NCBI GenBank assembly: GCA_047610385.1
Contig: JBLGAC010000059.1
Coordinates: 1 to 25,489 of the forward strand
Origin: JBOCEF01 sp047610385
GTDB taxonomy: Bacteria; Pseudomonadota; Alphaproteobacteria; Rhodobacterales; Rhodobacteraceae
Length of the DNA: 25,489 nucleotides
Reading direction: 5' to 3'
Part shown: positions 1 through 6,623 of the stretch, piece after piece
How positions within the stretch are numbered: the stretch's first letter is position 1
Layout of the letters: each line of letters starts with the position of its first letter
The notes under the pieces: generated by a model
What the model saw: only the letters and a program-made list of their open reading frames with translations
What the model was told of the DNA's origin: nothing
Databases searched by the model: none
Translations under genes and position numbers: made by a program

Positions 1-53
1 TTCTCCTCGTCCGTCCAAAGCCGCTTCGTCCGACGCGTCATCAACCGCTCCAT
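1..53 (-). CDS. IS66-type TnpA-like transposase accessory protein, N-terminal fragment (partial at edge)
   Basis: An ORF starts at ATG (53-51, minus strand) and runs off the left edge. The visible residues are MERLMTRRTKRLWTDEEK. A basic start followed by W-x-D/E-E-x-K is typical of the small helix-turn-helix protein TnpA of IS66-family elements. Only 17 complete codons are visible, so the family call rests on this short match plus the IS66-like terminus 74 bp upstream. The start codon lies at the edge of a 12-bp hairpin (52-81), which may limit its translation. An IS3-type OrfA is the main alternative. Confidence 0.55.
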   Translation of the reverse strand, partial: MERLMTRRTKRLWTDEE

Positions 54-81
54 AGTGTCCGCTATCCAAAGCGGACACTAT
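52..81. repeat. Perfect 12-bp inverted repeat in the IS leader, overlapping the tnpA start
   Basis: Arms ATAGTGTCCGCT (52-63) and AGCGGACACTAT (70-81) flank a 6-nt loop ATCCAA. On the minus-strand transcript the distal arm ends within the tnpA ATG (53-51), so the folded RNA would bury the start codon and the place where a Shine-Dalgarno sequence would lie. It could instead be a protein-binding palindrome. Confidence 0.8.
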
Positions 82-91
82 CTGACCCACG

Positions 92-2104
92 CTACGCGCG
101 GCAGGGCGGTGGGGCCGGACGCTTACTAAAGATGTAGCTGCCGTCAAGATTGATCGTCAGGTCGCCCTCAGTGCGTTCAGCTGTCTGTCCAGCAACATAG
201 GTGGTAGAGCCCACCGTGAACGTAGCGACAGTAGTGAACAGGTTGCCCGTCAACGCCGTATCCTCAAGCGTCGTGACCGTGGGATCGACAAACTCAATGT
301 GCTCAATATTTGTGAAAATCACCTCCGCACCAATAACACGAGCTCCAAGCGCATCCAATTGATAGATCGTACCGTTCTCCGCATTGAGAACGTCTCTTAC
401 AATCTCGTAAGGGCCAAAGTCTTTCAGAACAAGAACGTCAAAATCATCGCCAACTAGATCTTCGCCGCCACTAACCGTGTCACCAACACCACCGTAGATA
501 ACGTCAGATCCGCGGCCCGACGACAAGTTATCTGCACCAGCCCCACCGTCAAGAACATCAGCACCATCACCTGTTACGATGTTGTCATTACCACTGCCGC
601 CAGTGATATGAAATTCTTCAACACCAGAAATAGTCGCTGTCCCAACTGTGCCCCCGTAGCTTTCGGCGCCGGTAATAGCTGTGTTGACAGCCGCTGTAGA
701 CGTGGAGAAGTCTGAGATAAGCCGGTCATGACCTCCCCCAGCAGTAATGACATCAGCACCAGCACCAACGTTAATTATTATGTCGTTGCCATCGCCCGAA
801 GTGATAGTATCGATGCCATCACCAGTAATGATGATGTCGTGGCCAAGACCAGTAGTGACTGTGTTCGCAGCGCTGCCTGCATCGATATAGTTGTTTCCAC
901 CCATTGCAGTAATCGTGTCGATGCCGCTGCCACCAATAATATAATTGTTGCCTGCCCCAGCTGTGATCGTATTGGCTCCCACAGAGCCAGCTTCAATGTA
1001 GTTGTCCCCACTACCTACGGTTATCGTATCGATGCCAGTGCCAGCAATAATAACACTATTGCCATATCCAGCTGCGATCGTGTTGGCGCCAACGCTGCCA
1101 GCATCTATGCAGTTGTCTCCGTTGCCAGTGGTGATCGTATCAATACCATCACCCGCTATGATACGGTTATTTCCAAATCCTGTTGGGCCAACAGTGATAG
1201 TGTTGGCACCGGCAGTGCCAACACCCGCATCAATGTAGTTGCTCCCACTAACTACGGTTATCGTATCGATGCCACTACCGGCAATGATGACATTGTCGCC
1301 AGCAAAAGTTGGACCAATCGTGATCACGTTGGCACCGTCCCCTGCCTCGATCCAATTGTCGCCACCACCAGCGGTGATTTTATCGATACCGTCGCTTCCA
1401 ATAATGGTATTATTTCCCGACCCAATCGCGATCGTATTAGCACCGATAGTGCCCACACCCGCATCAATATAATTGTCACCATTACCGGCAGTGATCGTAT
1501 CAACACCTGAGCCAGTTAGAACGGTATTAGTACCGTTTCCGACCACAATCGTATTCGCACCTTCTCCGGCATCAATATAATTATTGCCGTGAGCGGTGGT
1601 GAATGTAAGAATATCAGCGCCAGATCCGGTCAAAATCGTATAATGTTCAAAGCTGGTGATTCCAACCGTGCCCAAATCACCAACAATCGATGCAGTGCTG
1701 GCCGTGACTACAGCCGCTGTTGAGCCATAATCAACCACCAGTCGGTCATCACCCAACCCGCCATCAACTATATCTATACCACCTGTGACGGTGATGACGT
1801 TGTCACCATCATTACCAGTGATGATGTCGCCAATGCTGGAGTCTGTGATGTTTATTTGAGCATCGCCCAAGACGGTCAAGCCTGAAACGCCATCCGCAAC
1901 AAACAATTCTATACCCAGTGACGACGAGGTTCCAGAAATAGTAATGCCATTTTTTATAATGGATACGATTTCAGGGCCATAATTTGGCCCAAGAGTGATT
2001 AAATCACCAAAAATTGCAGCATCTATCGCCGCTTTAATGGTAGGATAGGTTCCCGGCACTGGATTTAGATAGTCATAGTTTACTGAAACTACTAGATTTG
2101 TCAT
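92..2104 (-). CDS. RTX-like repeat protein, C-terminus truncated by IS66 insertion
   Basis: This is a 670-codon ORF with GGAG 7 nt before the ATG. Residues 1 to about 60 resemble the opening of a right-handed beta-helix (VPGTYPTIKAAIDAA). Residues about 95-600 are Gly/Asp/Asn-rich RTX-like repeats, mostly degenerate: a GIDTIT core recurs about seven times at 37-46 residue spacing, alternating with D/N-N-Y-I-D/E-A-G. Residues 610-660 match the first part of a VCBS domain (LEDTALTGN ... GSYIF). After F659 the sequence becomes SKRPAPPPCRA, encoded by the IS66 terminus, so the rest of the VCBS domain and any C-terminal type I secretion signal are missing. Such proteins are usually secreted Ca-binding adhesins or surface proteins. 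Base composition is clearly more AT-rich than the neighbouring operons, suggesting transfer. The product is probably non-functional or not exported. Confidence 0.85.
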   Translation of the reverse strand: MTNLVVSVNYDYLNPVPGTYPTIKAAIDAAIFGDLITLGPNYGPEIVSIIKNGITISGTSSSLGIELFVADGVSGLTVLGDAQINITDSSIGDIITGNDGDNVITVTGGIDIVDGGLGDDRLVVDYGSTAAVVTASTASIVGDLGTVGITSFEHYTILTGSGADILTFTTAHGNNYIDAGEGANTIVVGNGTNTVLTGSGVDTITAGNGDNYIDAGVGTIGANTIAIGSGNNTIIGSDGIDKITAGGGDNWIEAGDGANVITIGPTFAGDNVIIAGSGIDTITVVSGSNYIDAGVGTAGANTITVGPTGFGNNRIIAGDGIDTITTGNGDNCIDAGSVGANTIAAGYGNSVIIAGTGIDTITVGSGDNYIEAGSVGANTITAGAGNNYIIGGSGIDTITAMGGNNYIDAGSAANTVTTGLGHDIIITGDGIDTITSGDGNDIIINVGAGADVITAGGGHDRLISDFSTSTAAVNTAITGAESYGGTVGTATISGVEEFHITGGSGNDNIVTGDGADVLDGGAGADNLSSGRGSDVIYGGVGDTVSGGEDLVGDDFDVLVLKDFGPYEIVRDVLNAENGTIYQLDALGARVIGAEVIFTNIEHIEFVDPTVTTLEDTALTGNLFTTVATFTVGSTTYVAGQTAERTEGDLTINLDGSYIFSKRPAPPPCRA
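700..1610. repeat. Tandem degenerate repeats coding the RTX-like region
   Basis: Repeated DNA words underlie the GIDTIT units. For example CTACGGTTATCGTATCGATG occurs near 1016 and again near 1252, and related TTATCGTATCGATGCC or GTGATCGTATCAA words recur roughly every 110-140 bp. Units have diverged but keep phase with the protein repeat. They are coding repeats, not a CRISPR array. Confidence 0.75.
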
Positions 2105-2354
2105 TGGGAACTCCAGGTACCGTATTGTTAAGCAGGAACTAGCACGCCACTTTTTTACATTGCACTTAAGATTTGTTTGTTAACTAGTTTTGAAGCCTCA
2201 GAAAAAGGAGGCTTAACGAAAGATTGAATATACATCACTTATATAGTAATATAACTATACTCGATCCTTATAGTATGACTTTCACATCAAATGCAAGCAT
2301 TCGATTATGCGGTTATTCCAGGGTGTAAAATCTTACACAATTGCAACCTAAAGG
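2105..2354. promoter_or_regulatory. AT-rich intergenic region upstream of the RTX-like gene
   Basis: This 250-bp gap is markedly AT-rich. It holds TATAGT at 2242-2247, its reverse complement ACTATA at 2254-2259 (together an 18-bp dyad with a 6-nt spacer), and TATAGT again at 2269-2274. A second perfect dyad, GTGTAA-AATC-TTACAC, lies at 2323-2338. These are plausible operator or promoter elements for the minus-strand RTX-like gene. I cannot assign a regulator or fix -35/-10 boxes. Confidence 0.35.
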
Positions 2355-2439
2355 GTGGAAACCCATCTGAAGCAAAAACTCATAAATCAAGCAATTTCAA
2401 TATCTTATAGACTAGTCGGCCATGTCGCACGGATGAATA

Positions 2440-3290
2440 CCCCATCACGACTCAACGCAAGCTCTTTGGACTTGAGGAGCAGCTCGTGCATCGGAATGCG
2501 TGCGGCGACCCGCGCAAAACCCACGAGCGGACCCTTTGATTTGGAGACCCACAGGAGCCACCCCGCCGCAGGGCTGGGCTATGGGCGCAGCGCCAAAGAC
2601 GGCCACCCGCACTTCGGCCAGGTCGCGGTGATCAAGATCCTGATCGAACTGACGCGGCACAATCTGTCCAGTGCGCGGGCCAAGGTCTTGCTGCGCAACC
2701 GGTTGTCTTGGATGCGCTTTGCGGGCGTTGGCGCGCCAATGCCGGACAGGAACACGCTGCGCAGGGTGATGGACCTGTTCGACGGCCAACTGCGTCCGTG
2801 TTGCGCCACCGATGTCAGGCCAGATCATGGCCCTGCGCCTCGTCCCAGCGCGACAGGCAGCGCGACACGGGTTCAGAGAAAACCGCGATCAGGGTGGGTA
2901 AAACTGCGCGAAAGATGTGACCAAACCAAACCACCAAGGCGGCGTGGAAGGGCACAAACGCCCGATGGACGCGACCGGTCGGCGGGAAAATCAGATATCG
3001 GCCCACAGGGACGTCGTGCGGATATCGGGATGCCGGGCACCGTGACCCGACAAGCGAACACCCTCGTCAGATGTCTGGGCCAACGCGGCCATGTCCGCAA
3101 TACCCGGCACGGCAGAGCATGTCTTGGCGCAGCATCAAGCACAGGCATGACCTGTTCATCCCGGCACCCGGCAGTGGTTGCATGGAAAACCATGGAAGGG
3201 GGGCGGATCTTGCGGCGCAGGCAGTCATGCTTTTGCACCAAGGTCTGACCAAGGCCGATGGGTGCCGCATCAAATCAAAGCATAGGGCAC
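2440..3290 (+). pseudogene. Decayed IS5-family transposase
   Basis: Collinear fragments typical of IS5-family transposases occur in three frames. The first is TQRKLFGLEEQLVHRNACGDP (about 2450-2512), closed by TGA at 2537. The second block, about 2568-2795, is GYGRSAKDGHPHFGQVAVIK followed by RNRLSWMRF and MPDRNTLRRVMDLF, matching the DUF772 N-terminal region (K-G-G-x-P-x-F, D-R-L-S-x-M-R-F, P-D-x-x-T). Third is MSGQIMALRLVPARQAAR from 2812 (compare M-S-G-Q-I-V-D-A). Fourth is TNARWTRPVGGKIRY in another frame near 2950, resembling the D-A-R-W-T-K-K-x-G-K segment. Fifth is SSDVWANAAMS near 3082 (compare S-D-V-W-A-D-S-A). Several frameshifts and stops make it inactive. Terminal repeats were not recognised, so the element's ends are approximate; the region past 3145 is weak. 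A 297-codon plus-strand ORF from 2355 covers only part of it and is not a real gene. Confidence 0.7.
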
Positions 3291-3435
3291 ACATGCGCCA
3301 GCGAGCGTTTATTCAGCGGGTCGTGGGTTCAACCCAAGGCCCCATCCCCCCCTTGATCAATGGCGCAGGCCCAATGCGCGGACCAGCCAGTTCTGCCAGC
3401 GCCGCGTCTTTGATCGGGCCGGGCGGCACAGCTGC

Positions 3436-3771
3436 TCAGTCCAGAAACTGCACCGGCTTGTCCCAGTGCAGCAGCACGACGCAGCCCGGATCGCTCCAGA
3501 CCCTGTGTTCCGATCCCGGCGGGTTCATCACCATGTCACCCGCGGCGTAGGTGCCAAAATCGTCGCTCTGCTCGCCCTCCAACACCAGGATCGTCTCAAG
3601 CCCCGGATGACGGTGCCGCGGGGCTGCGGCACCGGGGGCGTAGCGCAGCAGCGCCACCTGCGGGTCAGCGCGCGACAGCCAGTGCACCTCTATGCCGTTG
3701 CGGAAATGCGTGAAAGGCAGGTCGCGCCAGCCGCCCCGCAGCATCGATCGGAAGATGGCGGGATCAGGCAT
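3436..3771 (-). CDS. Small cupin-domain protein (ChrR/anti-sigma-like cupin)
   Basis: This 111-residue protein is almost entirely one cupin beta-barrel. The metal-binding set is visible: H53 and H55 (PRHRHPG), E59 (ETILVLEG) and H89 (PPGSEHRVW), the usual H-x-H...E...H arrangement. The start at 3771 overlaps the upstream cysteine hydrolase gene by 8 bp; a longer in-frame start at 3816 would sit deep inside that gene and adds residues that do not look like cupin. It is the last gene of the minus-strand operon, which suggests a role with the amide-hydrolysing enzymes: small metal enzyme, sensor or metallochaperone. No specific activity can be assigned from sequence. Confidence 0.85.
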   Translation of the reverse strand: MPDPAIFRSMLRGGWRDLPFTHFRNGIEVHWLSRADPQVALLRYAPGAAAPRHRHPGLETILVLEGEQSDDFGTYAAGDMVMNPPGSEHRVWSDPGCVVLLHWDKPVQFLD

Positions 3772-4426
3772 TGAGCGCCTCCAGAATGGTGCATGTGGGC
3801 GCGGTCCAGCCAACAATGCCGCCTTGGGCGCGGATCATGGCGATGGCAGCGTCGCGGAAATCGGGGAAATAGCTTTCGGTGGCGTCGCTCGCCAACAGGC
3901 AGTCAAAGCCGCGGTCATTCGCCTCTCGCATCGTGGACTGGACACAGACCTCAGTGGTGACGCCTGCAAAGATCAACTGGCGCAGGCCTTTGGCCGCCAG
4001 AACATCGCTGAGCGGCGTCGCGTAAAAGGCGCCCTTGCCGGGCTTGTCGATCACGACCTCACCGGGTGCGGGGGCCAAGGCAGGGATAATCTCAGCCCCC
4101 GCCTCGCCCGCGATCAGGATGCGGCCCATGGGGCCGGGATCGCCAATGCGCAGCACAGGCGTGCCGCGGTTGCGTTTGGATGGCGGCAGGTCCGACAGAT
4201 CGGGCAAGTGGCATTCGCGGGTGTGGATGACCGGCAGGCCAGCGGCGCGAAACCCCGCGATCAATGCCGCAACCGTGGGCACGATCGCCTGTAGCAGCGC
4301 CACATCATTGCCCAGACTGGCACCAAAGCCGCCCGGTTCGATGAAATCGCGCTGCATGTCGATGACCACCAGCCCCAGCGTGGCGCGGTCGCACGGAAAT
4401 ATGAATGGCGCGGCGTCGATCTGCAT
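3764..4426 (-). CDS. Isochorismatase-like cysteine hydrolase, second paralog (biuret/triuret/ureido amidohydrolase type)
   Basis: This 220-residue isochorismatase-like hydrolase has triad D23 (VVIDMQRDF), K128 (VIDKPGKGAF) and C161 (GVTTEVCVQST). It is clearly paralogous to the BiuH-like enzyme encoded at 5952-6623: both share H-T-R-E, P-D-L-S-D-L-P-P, I-G-D-P-G-P-x-G-R-I-L, the triad spacing and Q201 in R-A-Q-G-G. They differ at the N-terminus, where the PYQWPWNG segment is absent here, and after the Cys loop (SDATESYFPDF instead of EDCCGATDRGN), so the substrate probably differs. Candidates by family are triuret, biuret, a ureido acid or another N-carbamoyl amide. The ATG at 4426 overlaps the ATPase stop (TGATG); a GTG at 4429 is an equally coupled alternative. 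Confidence 0.85.
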   Translation of the reverse strand: MQIDAAPFIFPCDRATLGLVVIDMQRDFIEPGGFGASLGNDVALLQAIVPTVAALIAGFRAAGLPVIHTRECHLPDLSDLPPSKRNRGTPVLRIGDPGPMGRILIAGEAGAEIIPALAPAPGEVVIDKPGKGAFYATPLSDVLAAKGLRQLIFAGVTTEVCVQSTMREANDRGFDCLLASDATESYFPDFRDAAIAMIRAQGGIVGWTAPTCTILEALNA

Positions 4427-5955
4427 CACGAATGCCCCGCCATATGTGCGCCAATTTCGGCAACATCGGCACCTTTGGCTGCGGCTTCAAAGGTGATCCG
4501 GCCTTCGGACATCACCGCGATGCGGTCCGACAGTTCAAGGATTTCGTCCAGATCTTCGGAGATCAGCAGCACCGCCGCGCCCCGATTTCTGGCCGCCACC
4601 AGCCGATCACGGATCGCCGCGACGGCGGAAAAATCCAGCCCGAAGCACGGGTTCGACACGATCAGCAGATCCACTTCGCCGCTGAGTTCACGCGCCAGCA
4701 CCGCGCGCTGCACATTGCCCCCCGACAGCGACGCAATCGGCGCATGGGCTGAGGCGGTCTTGATGTTGAACTGCGCGATCATCGCGCCCGCATTGGCGGC
4801 GATGGCGCGGGGGCTTTTCCAAAAGCGCCTGCGCCCGCCCGGCCCTTCATCGAACATGCGAAAGGCCAGGTTTTCAGCCACGCTCATCCGTGGGGCGCAG
4901 GCGTTGTGCAGGGGCTCTTCAGGCAGATAGCGGACCTTCATTGCCTTGGCCTCAGCCCGTGCGCCGCGATAGGGTGCGCCTTTGACGCGCAGCGCGCCGC
5001 CCGTCAGCGGGCGCTGGCCGGTCAGGATCTCCATCAGTTCCACCTGCCCGTTGCCCGACACCCCGGCGATGCCAAGGATTTCGCCGCCGCGCACCACCAG
5101 CCGGTCAATTTCGATGGTCTTGAGGCCAGAGCGGTCCCCGGCGCGCGCGCCATCCAGTTCCAGCACCGCAGTGCCAACCGCAGCAGCGCGCCCAGTGTCC
5201 AACGGTTTGGGATCGGTGCCCATCATCATGCGCGCCATCTGGTCAGTGGTCAGCTCTTCGACCCGCCCGCCGCCCGCGTGCAGGCCGCGGCGCAGGATGG
5301 TGACGTCATCGGCAAATTGGGTCACTTCGCGGAATTTGTGGGTGATCATCAGGACCGAGATTTGCCCCGCCTGCGCCATCGCCCGCACATGGCCCAGCAC
5401 CTCGCCGGCCTCAGCCGGGGTCAGGACTGAGGTCGGTTCATCCAAAATCACGAACCGATGGCCAAGATAAAGCTGCTTGAGGATCTCTAGCTTCTGCTTT
5501 TCCCCAGCCGCAAGCTGCGCGACCGGGCGGTCCAGCGGCACCTTGAACGGCATCCCTTTCATGAATTGGGCCAGTGCCGCGCGCTCCGCCGTCCAGTTGA
5601 TCACCTGCGGGGCGTCAGCGCGGCTGATCACCAGATTTTCGGCGCCAGTCAGCGACGGGACCAGCGTGAAATGCTGATACACCATCCCCAGACCATGGGC
5701 CTGCGCGACGCGTGGATCGGTCATCCGCACCTCACGCCCGGCCACCACCACCTCTCCCGCCGTGGCGTGGTAGAACCCCATGATGCATTTCACCAAGGTG
5801 GATTTCCCGGCGCCGTTTTCGCCCAGCAGCGCGTGCACCGCGCCGGGGCGGATGGTGATCGACACGTCAGCCAGCGCGGTGAAATCGCCGAACTGCATGG
5901 TCATGCCGATCGCTTCGACCGCAATGGCACCGTTGGGGTGGACGGGGTGCATCAT
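4426..5955 (-). CDS. ABC importer ATPase, double nucleotide-binding domain (BMP/YufO type)
   Basis: This 509-residue ATPase has two ABC domains. NBD1 has Walker A GENGAGKS (45-52), the AAGEKQKLEILKQL signature and VILDEPTSVLTP. NBD2 starts near residue 265; its P-loop is degenerate (GVSGNGQVELMEIL) and its Walker B is LLIVSNPCFGLD. A degenerate second site is usual in the sugar/nucleoside (RbsA, YufO) ATPases. It should energise the importer formed with the binding protein at 9678-10799 and the permeases at 8569-9672 and 7643-8572. The start at 5955 overlaps the biuH-like stop as ATGA; a second ATG follows at 5952. The ATPase is separated from its permeases by two enzyme genes, an arrangement that ties transport to hydrolysis. 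Confidence 0.93.
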   Translation of the reverse strand: MMHPVHPNGAIAVEAIGMTMQFGDFTALADVSITIRPGAVHALLGENGAGKSTLVKCIMGFYHATAGEVVVAGREVRMTDPRVAQAHGLGMVYQHFTLVPSLTGAENLVISRADAPQVINWTAERAALAQFMKGMPFKVPLDRPVAQLAAGEKQKLEILKQLYLGHRFVILDEPTSVLTPAEAGEVLGHVRAMAQAGQISVLMITHKFREVTQFADDVTILRRGLHAGGGRVEELTTDQMARMMMGTDPKPLDTGRAAAVGTAVLELDGARAGDRSGLKTIEIDRLVVRGGEILGIAGVSGNGQVELMEILTGQRPLTGGALRVKGAPYRGARAEAKAMKVRYLPEEPLHNACAPRMSVAENLAFRMFDEGPGGRRRFWKSPRAIAANAGAMIAQFNIKTASAHAPIASLSGGNVQRAVLARELSGEVDLLIVSNPCFGLDFSAVAAIRDRLVAARNRGAAVLLISEDLDEILELSDRIAVMSEGRITFEAAAKGADVAEIGAHMAGHS

Positions 5956-6623
5956 GCCAGGGCTGCGATCACGGCGGCGCTGCGTGCCACCGCGCCGAAC
6001 ACGCCGCCTTGCATCTTCACCATCTTGATCGCCGCATCATGGTTGCCGCGGTCGGTGGCACCGCAGCAGTCTTCGACCAGCAAGCATTCAAACCCGCGGT
6101 CATTTGCTTCGCGCAGGGTGGTGTGGACGCAGACATCCGTGGTGATGCCGGTCAGCAGAAGGTTGGCGATGCCACGGGTGCGCAGCATCAGGTCCAGATC
6201 CGTGGCGCAGAAGCTGCCTTTGCCAGGCTTGTCGATGATCGGCTCACCAGCCATGGGGGCCAGTTCCTCGATGATGTTCCAGCCCGCCTCCCCGCGGATC
6301 AGGATGCGCCCGCAGGGGCCGGGGTCGCCGATGCCCGCGCCGATCTGCTGGCTGCGCCAGCGTTTGTTCGGCGGCAGGTCAGACAGGTCTGGGCGGTGCC
6401 CTTCGCGGGTGTGAAAGATGTGCCCACCCCATGCGCGCATGGCGGTCAGCAACGCCTTGATCGGTTCGATCGGCGCGCGGGTCAGCGAGATGTCATAGCC
6501 CATCGCGTCGACATACCCGCCTTTGCCGCAAAAATCGGTCTGCATGTCAATCACGATCAGCGCGGTGTTTTCCGGCCGCAGATCGCCGTTCCACGGCCAC
6601 TGATAGGGGTCGGCGGCGATCAT
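5952..6623 (-). CDS. biuH: Biuret amidohydrolase (BiuH-like isochorismatase-family cysteine hydrolase)
   Basis: This 223-residue protein would hydrolyse biuret to allophanate and ammonia in the cytoplasm. Triad residues are D26 (IVIDMQTDFC), K132 (IIDKPGKGSFC) and C165 (GITTDVCVHTT). From memory, characterised Rhizobium leguminosarum BiuH uses D36, K142 and C175 with Q215 at the substrate; all four map here with the same offset of 10 (Q205 in KMQGG). The N-terminal DPYQWPWNGDLRPENTAL, the GDPGPCGRILIRGE stretch and EDCCGATD also fit BiuH. The ATG at 6623 makes an ATGA overlap with the formamidase stop; the longer ORF start at 6677 lies inside that gene. The matching next step, allophanate hydrolase, is encoded at 17159-18958. 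Function is inferred, not measured; a closely related ureide substrate is possible. Confidence 0.87.
   Translation of the reverse strand: MIAADPYQWPWNGDLRPENTALIVIDMQTDFCGKGGYVDAMGYDISLTRAPIEPIKALLTAMRAWGGHIFHTREGHRPDLSDLPPNKRWRSQQIGAGIGDPGPCGRILIRGEAGWNIIEELAPMAGEPIIDKPGKGSFCATDLDLMLRTRGIANLLLTGITTDVCVHTTLREANDRGFECLLVEDCCGATDRGNHDAAIKMVKMQGGVFGAVARSAAVIAALA

Larger units (their letters stand above)
1..126 (-). mobile_element. IS66-family insertion sequence, terminal part (continues past the left edge)
   Basis: Read on the minus strand, position 126 begins GTAAGCGTCCGGCCC. IS66-family elements characteristically start their terminal inverted repeat with GTAA, often GTAAGCG. About 70 bp inside this end an ORF starts that resembles the IS66 accessory protein TnpA. 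The junction at 126/127 falls exactly where the neighbouring RTX-like gene stops resembling its VCBS domain, so the element inserted into that gene. IS66 elements normally duplicate 8 bp at the target; the candidate copy on this side is TAAAGATG (127-134). The other end lies outside the window, so length and intactness are unknown. Confidence 0.75.

Noticed and set aside
728..1510. Long plus-strand ORF (260 codons) opposite the RTX-like repeats
   Set aside because: Its composition (Ser/Asp/Val/Ile-rich, periodic) is the antisense image of the repeats; it has no domain, and the minus-strand frame carries a clear beta-helix/RTX/VCBS protein.
700..1610. Regularly spaced repeats suggesting a CRISPR array
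   Set aside because: Repeat units are diverged, in frame and coding for RTX-like motifs; spacers are not unique and no cas gene is present.
2815..3006. Minus-strand hydrophobic ORF (63 codons) as a small membrane protein
   Set aside because: It overlaps the plus-strand IS5 blocks, has no ribosome binding site that I can see and no family resemblance.
2355..3248. 297-codon plus-strand ORF as an intact gene
   Set aside because: Only about 75 codons resemble a transposase; the flanking transposase blocks lie in other frames, so it is an accidental open frame through a pseudogene.
3324..3336. TGGGTTCAACCCA, resembling a tRNA T-loop or a terminator
   Set aside because: It is a 13-bp palindrome with a one-base centre, with no cloverleaf around it and no T tract, so neither a tRNA nor a terminator.
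3313..3429. GTG-started 38-codon minus-strand ORF just after the cupin stop
   Set aside because: In the same frame as the cupin but lacking a ribosome binding site or recognisable motif; it could be the stub of a lost gene, but that cannot be supported.
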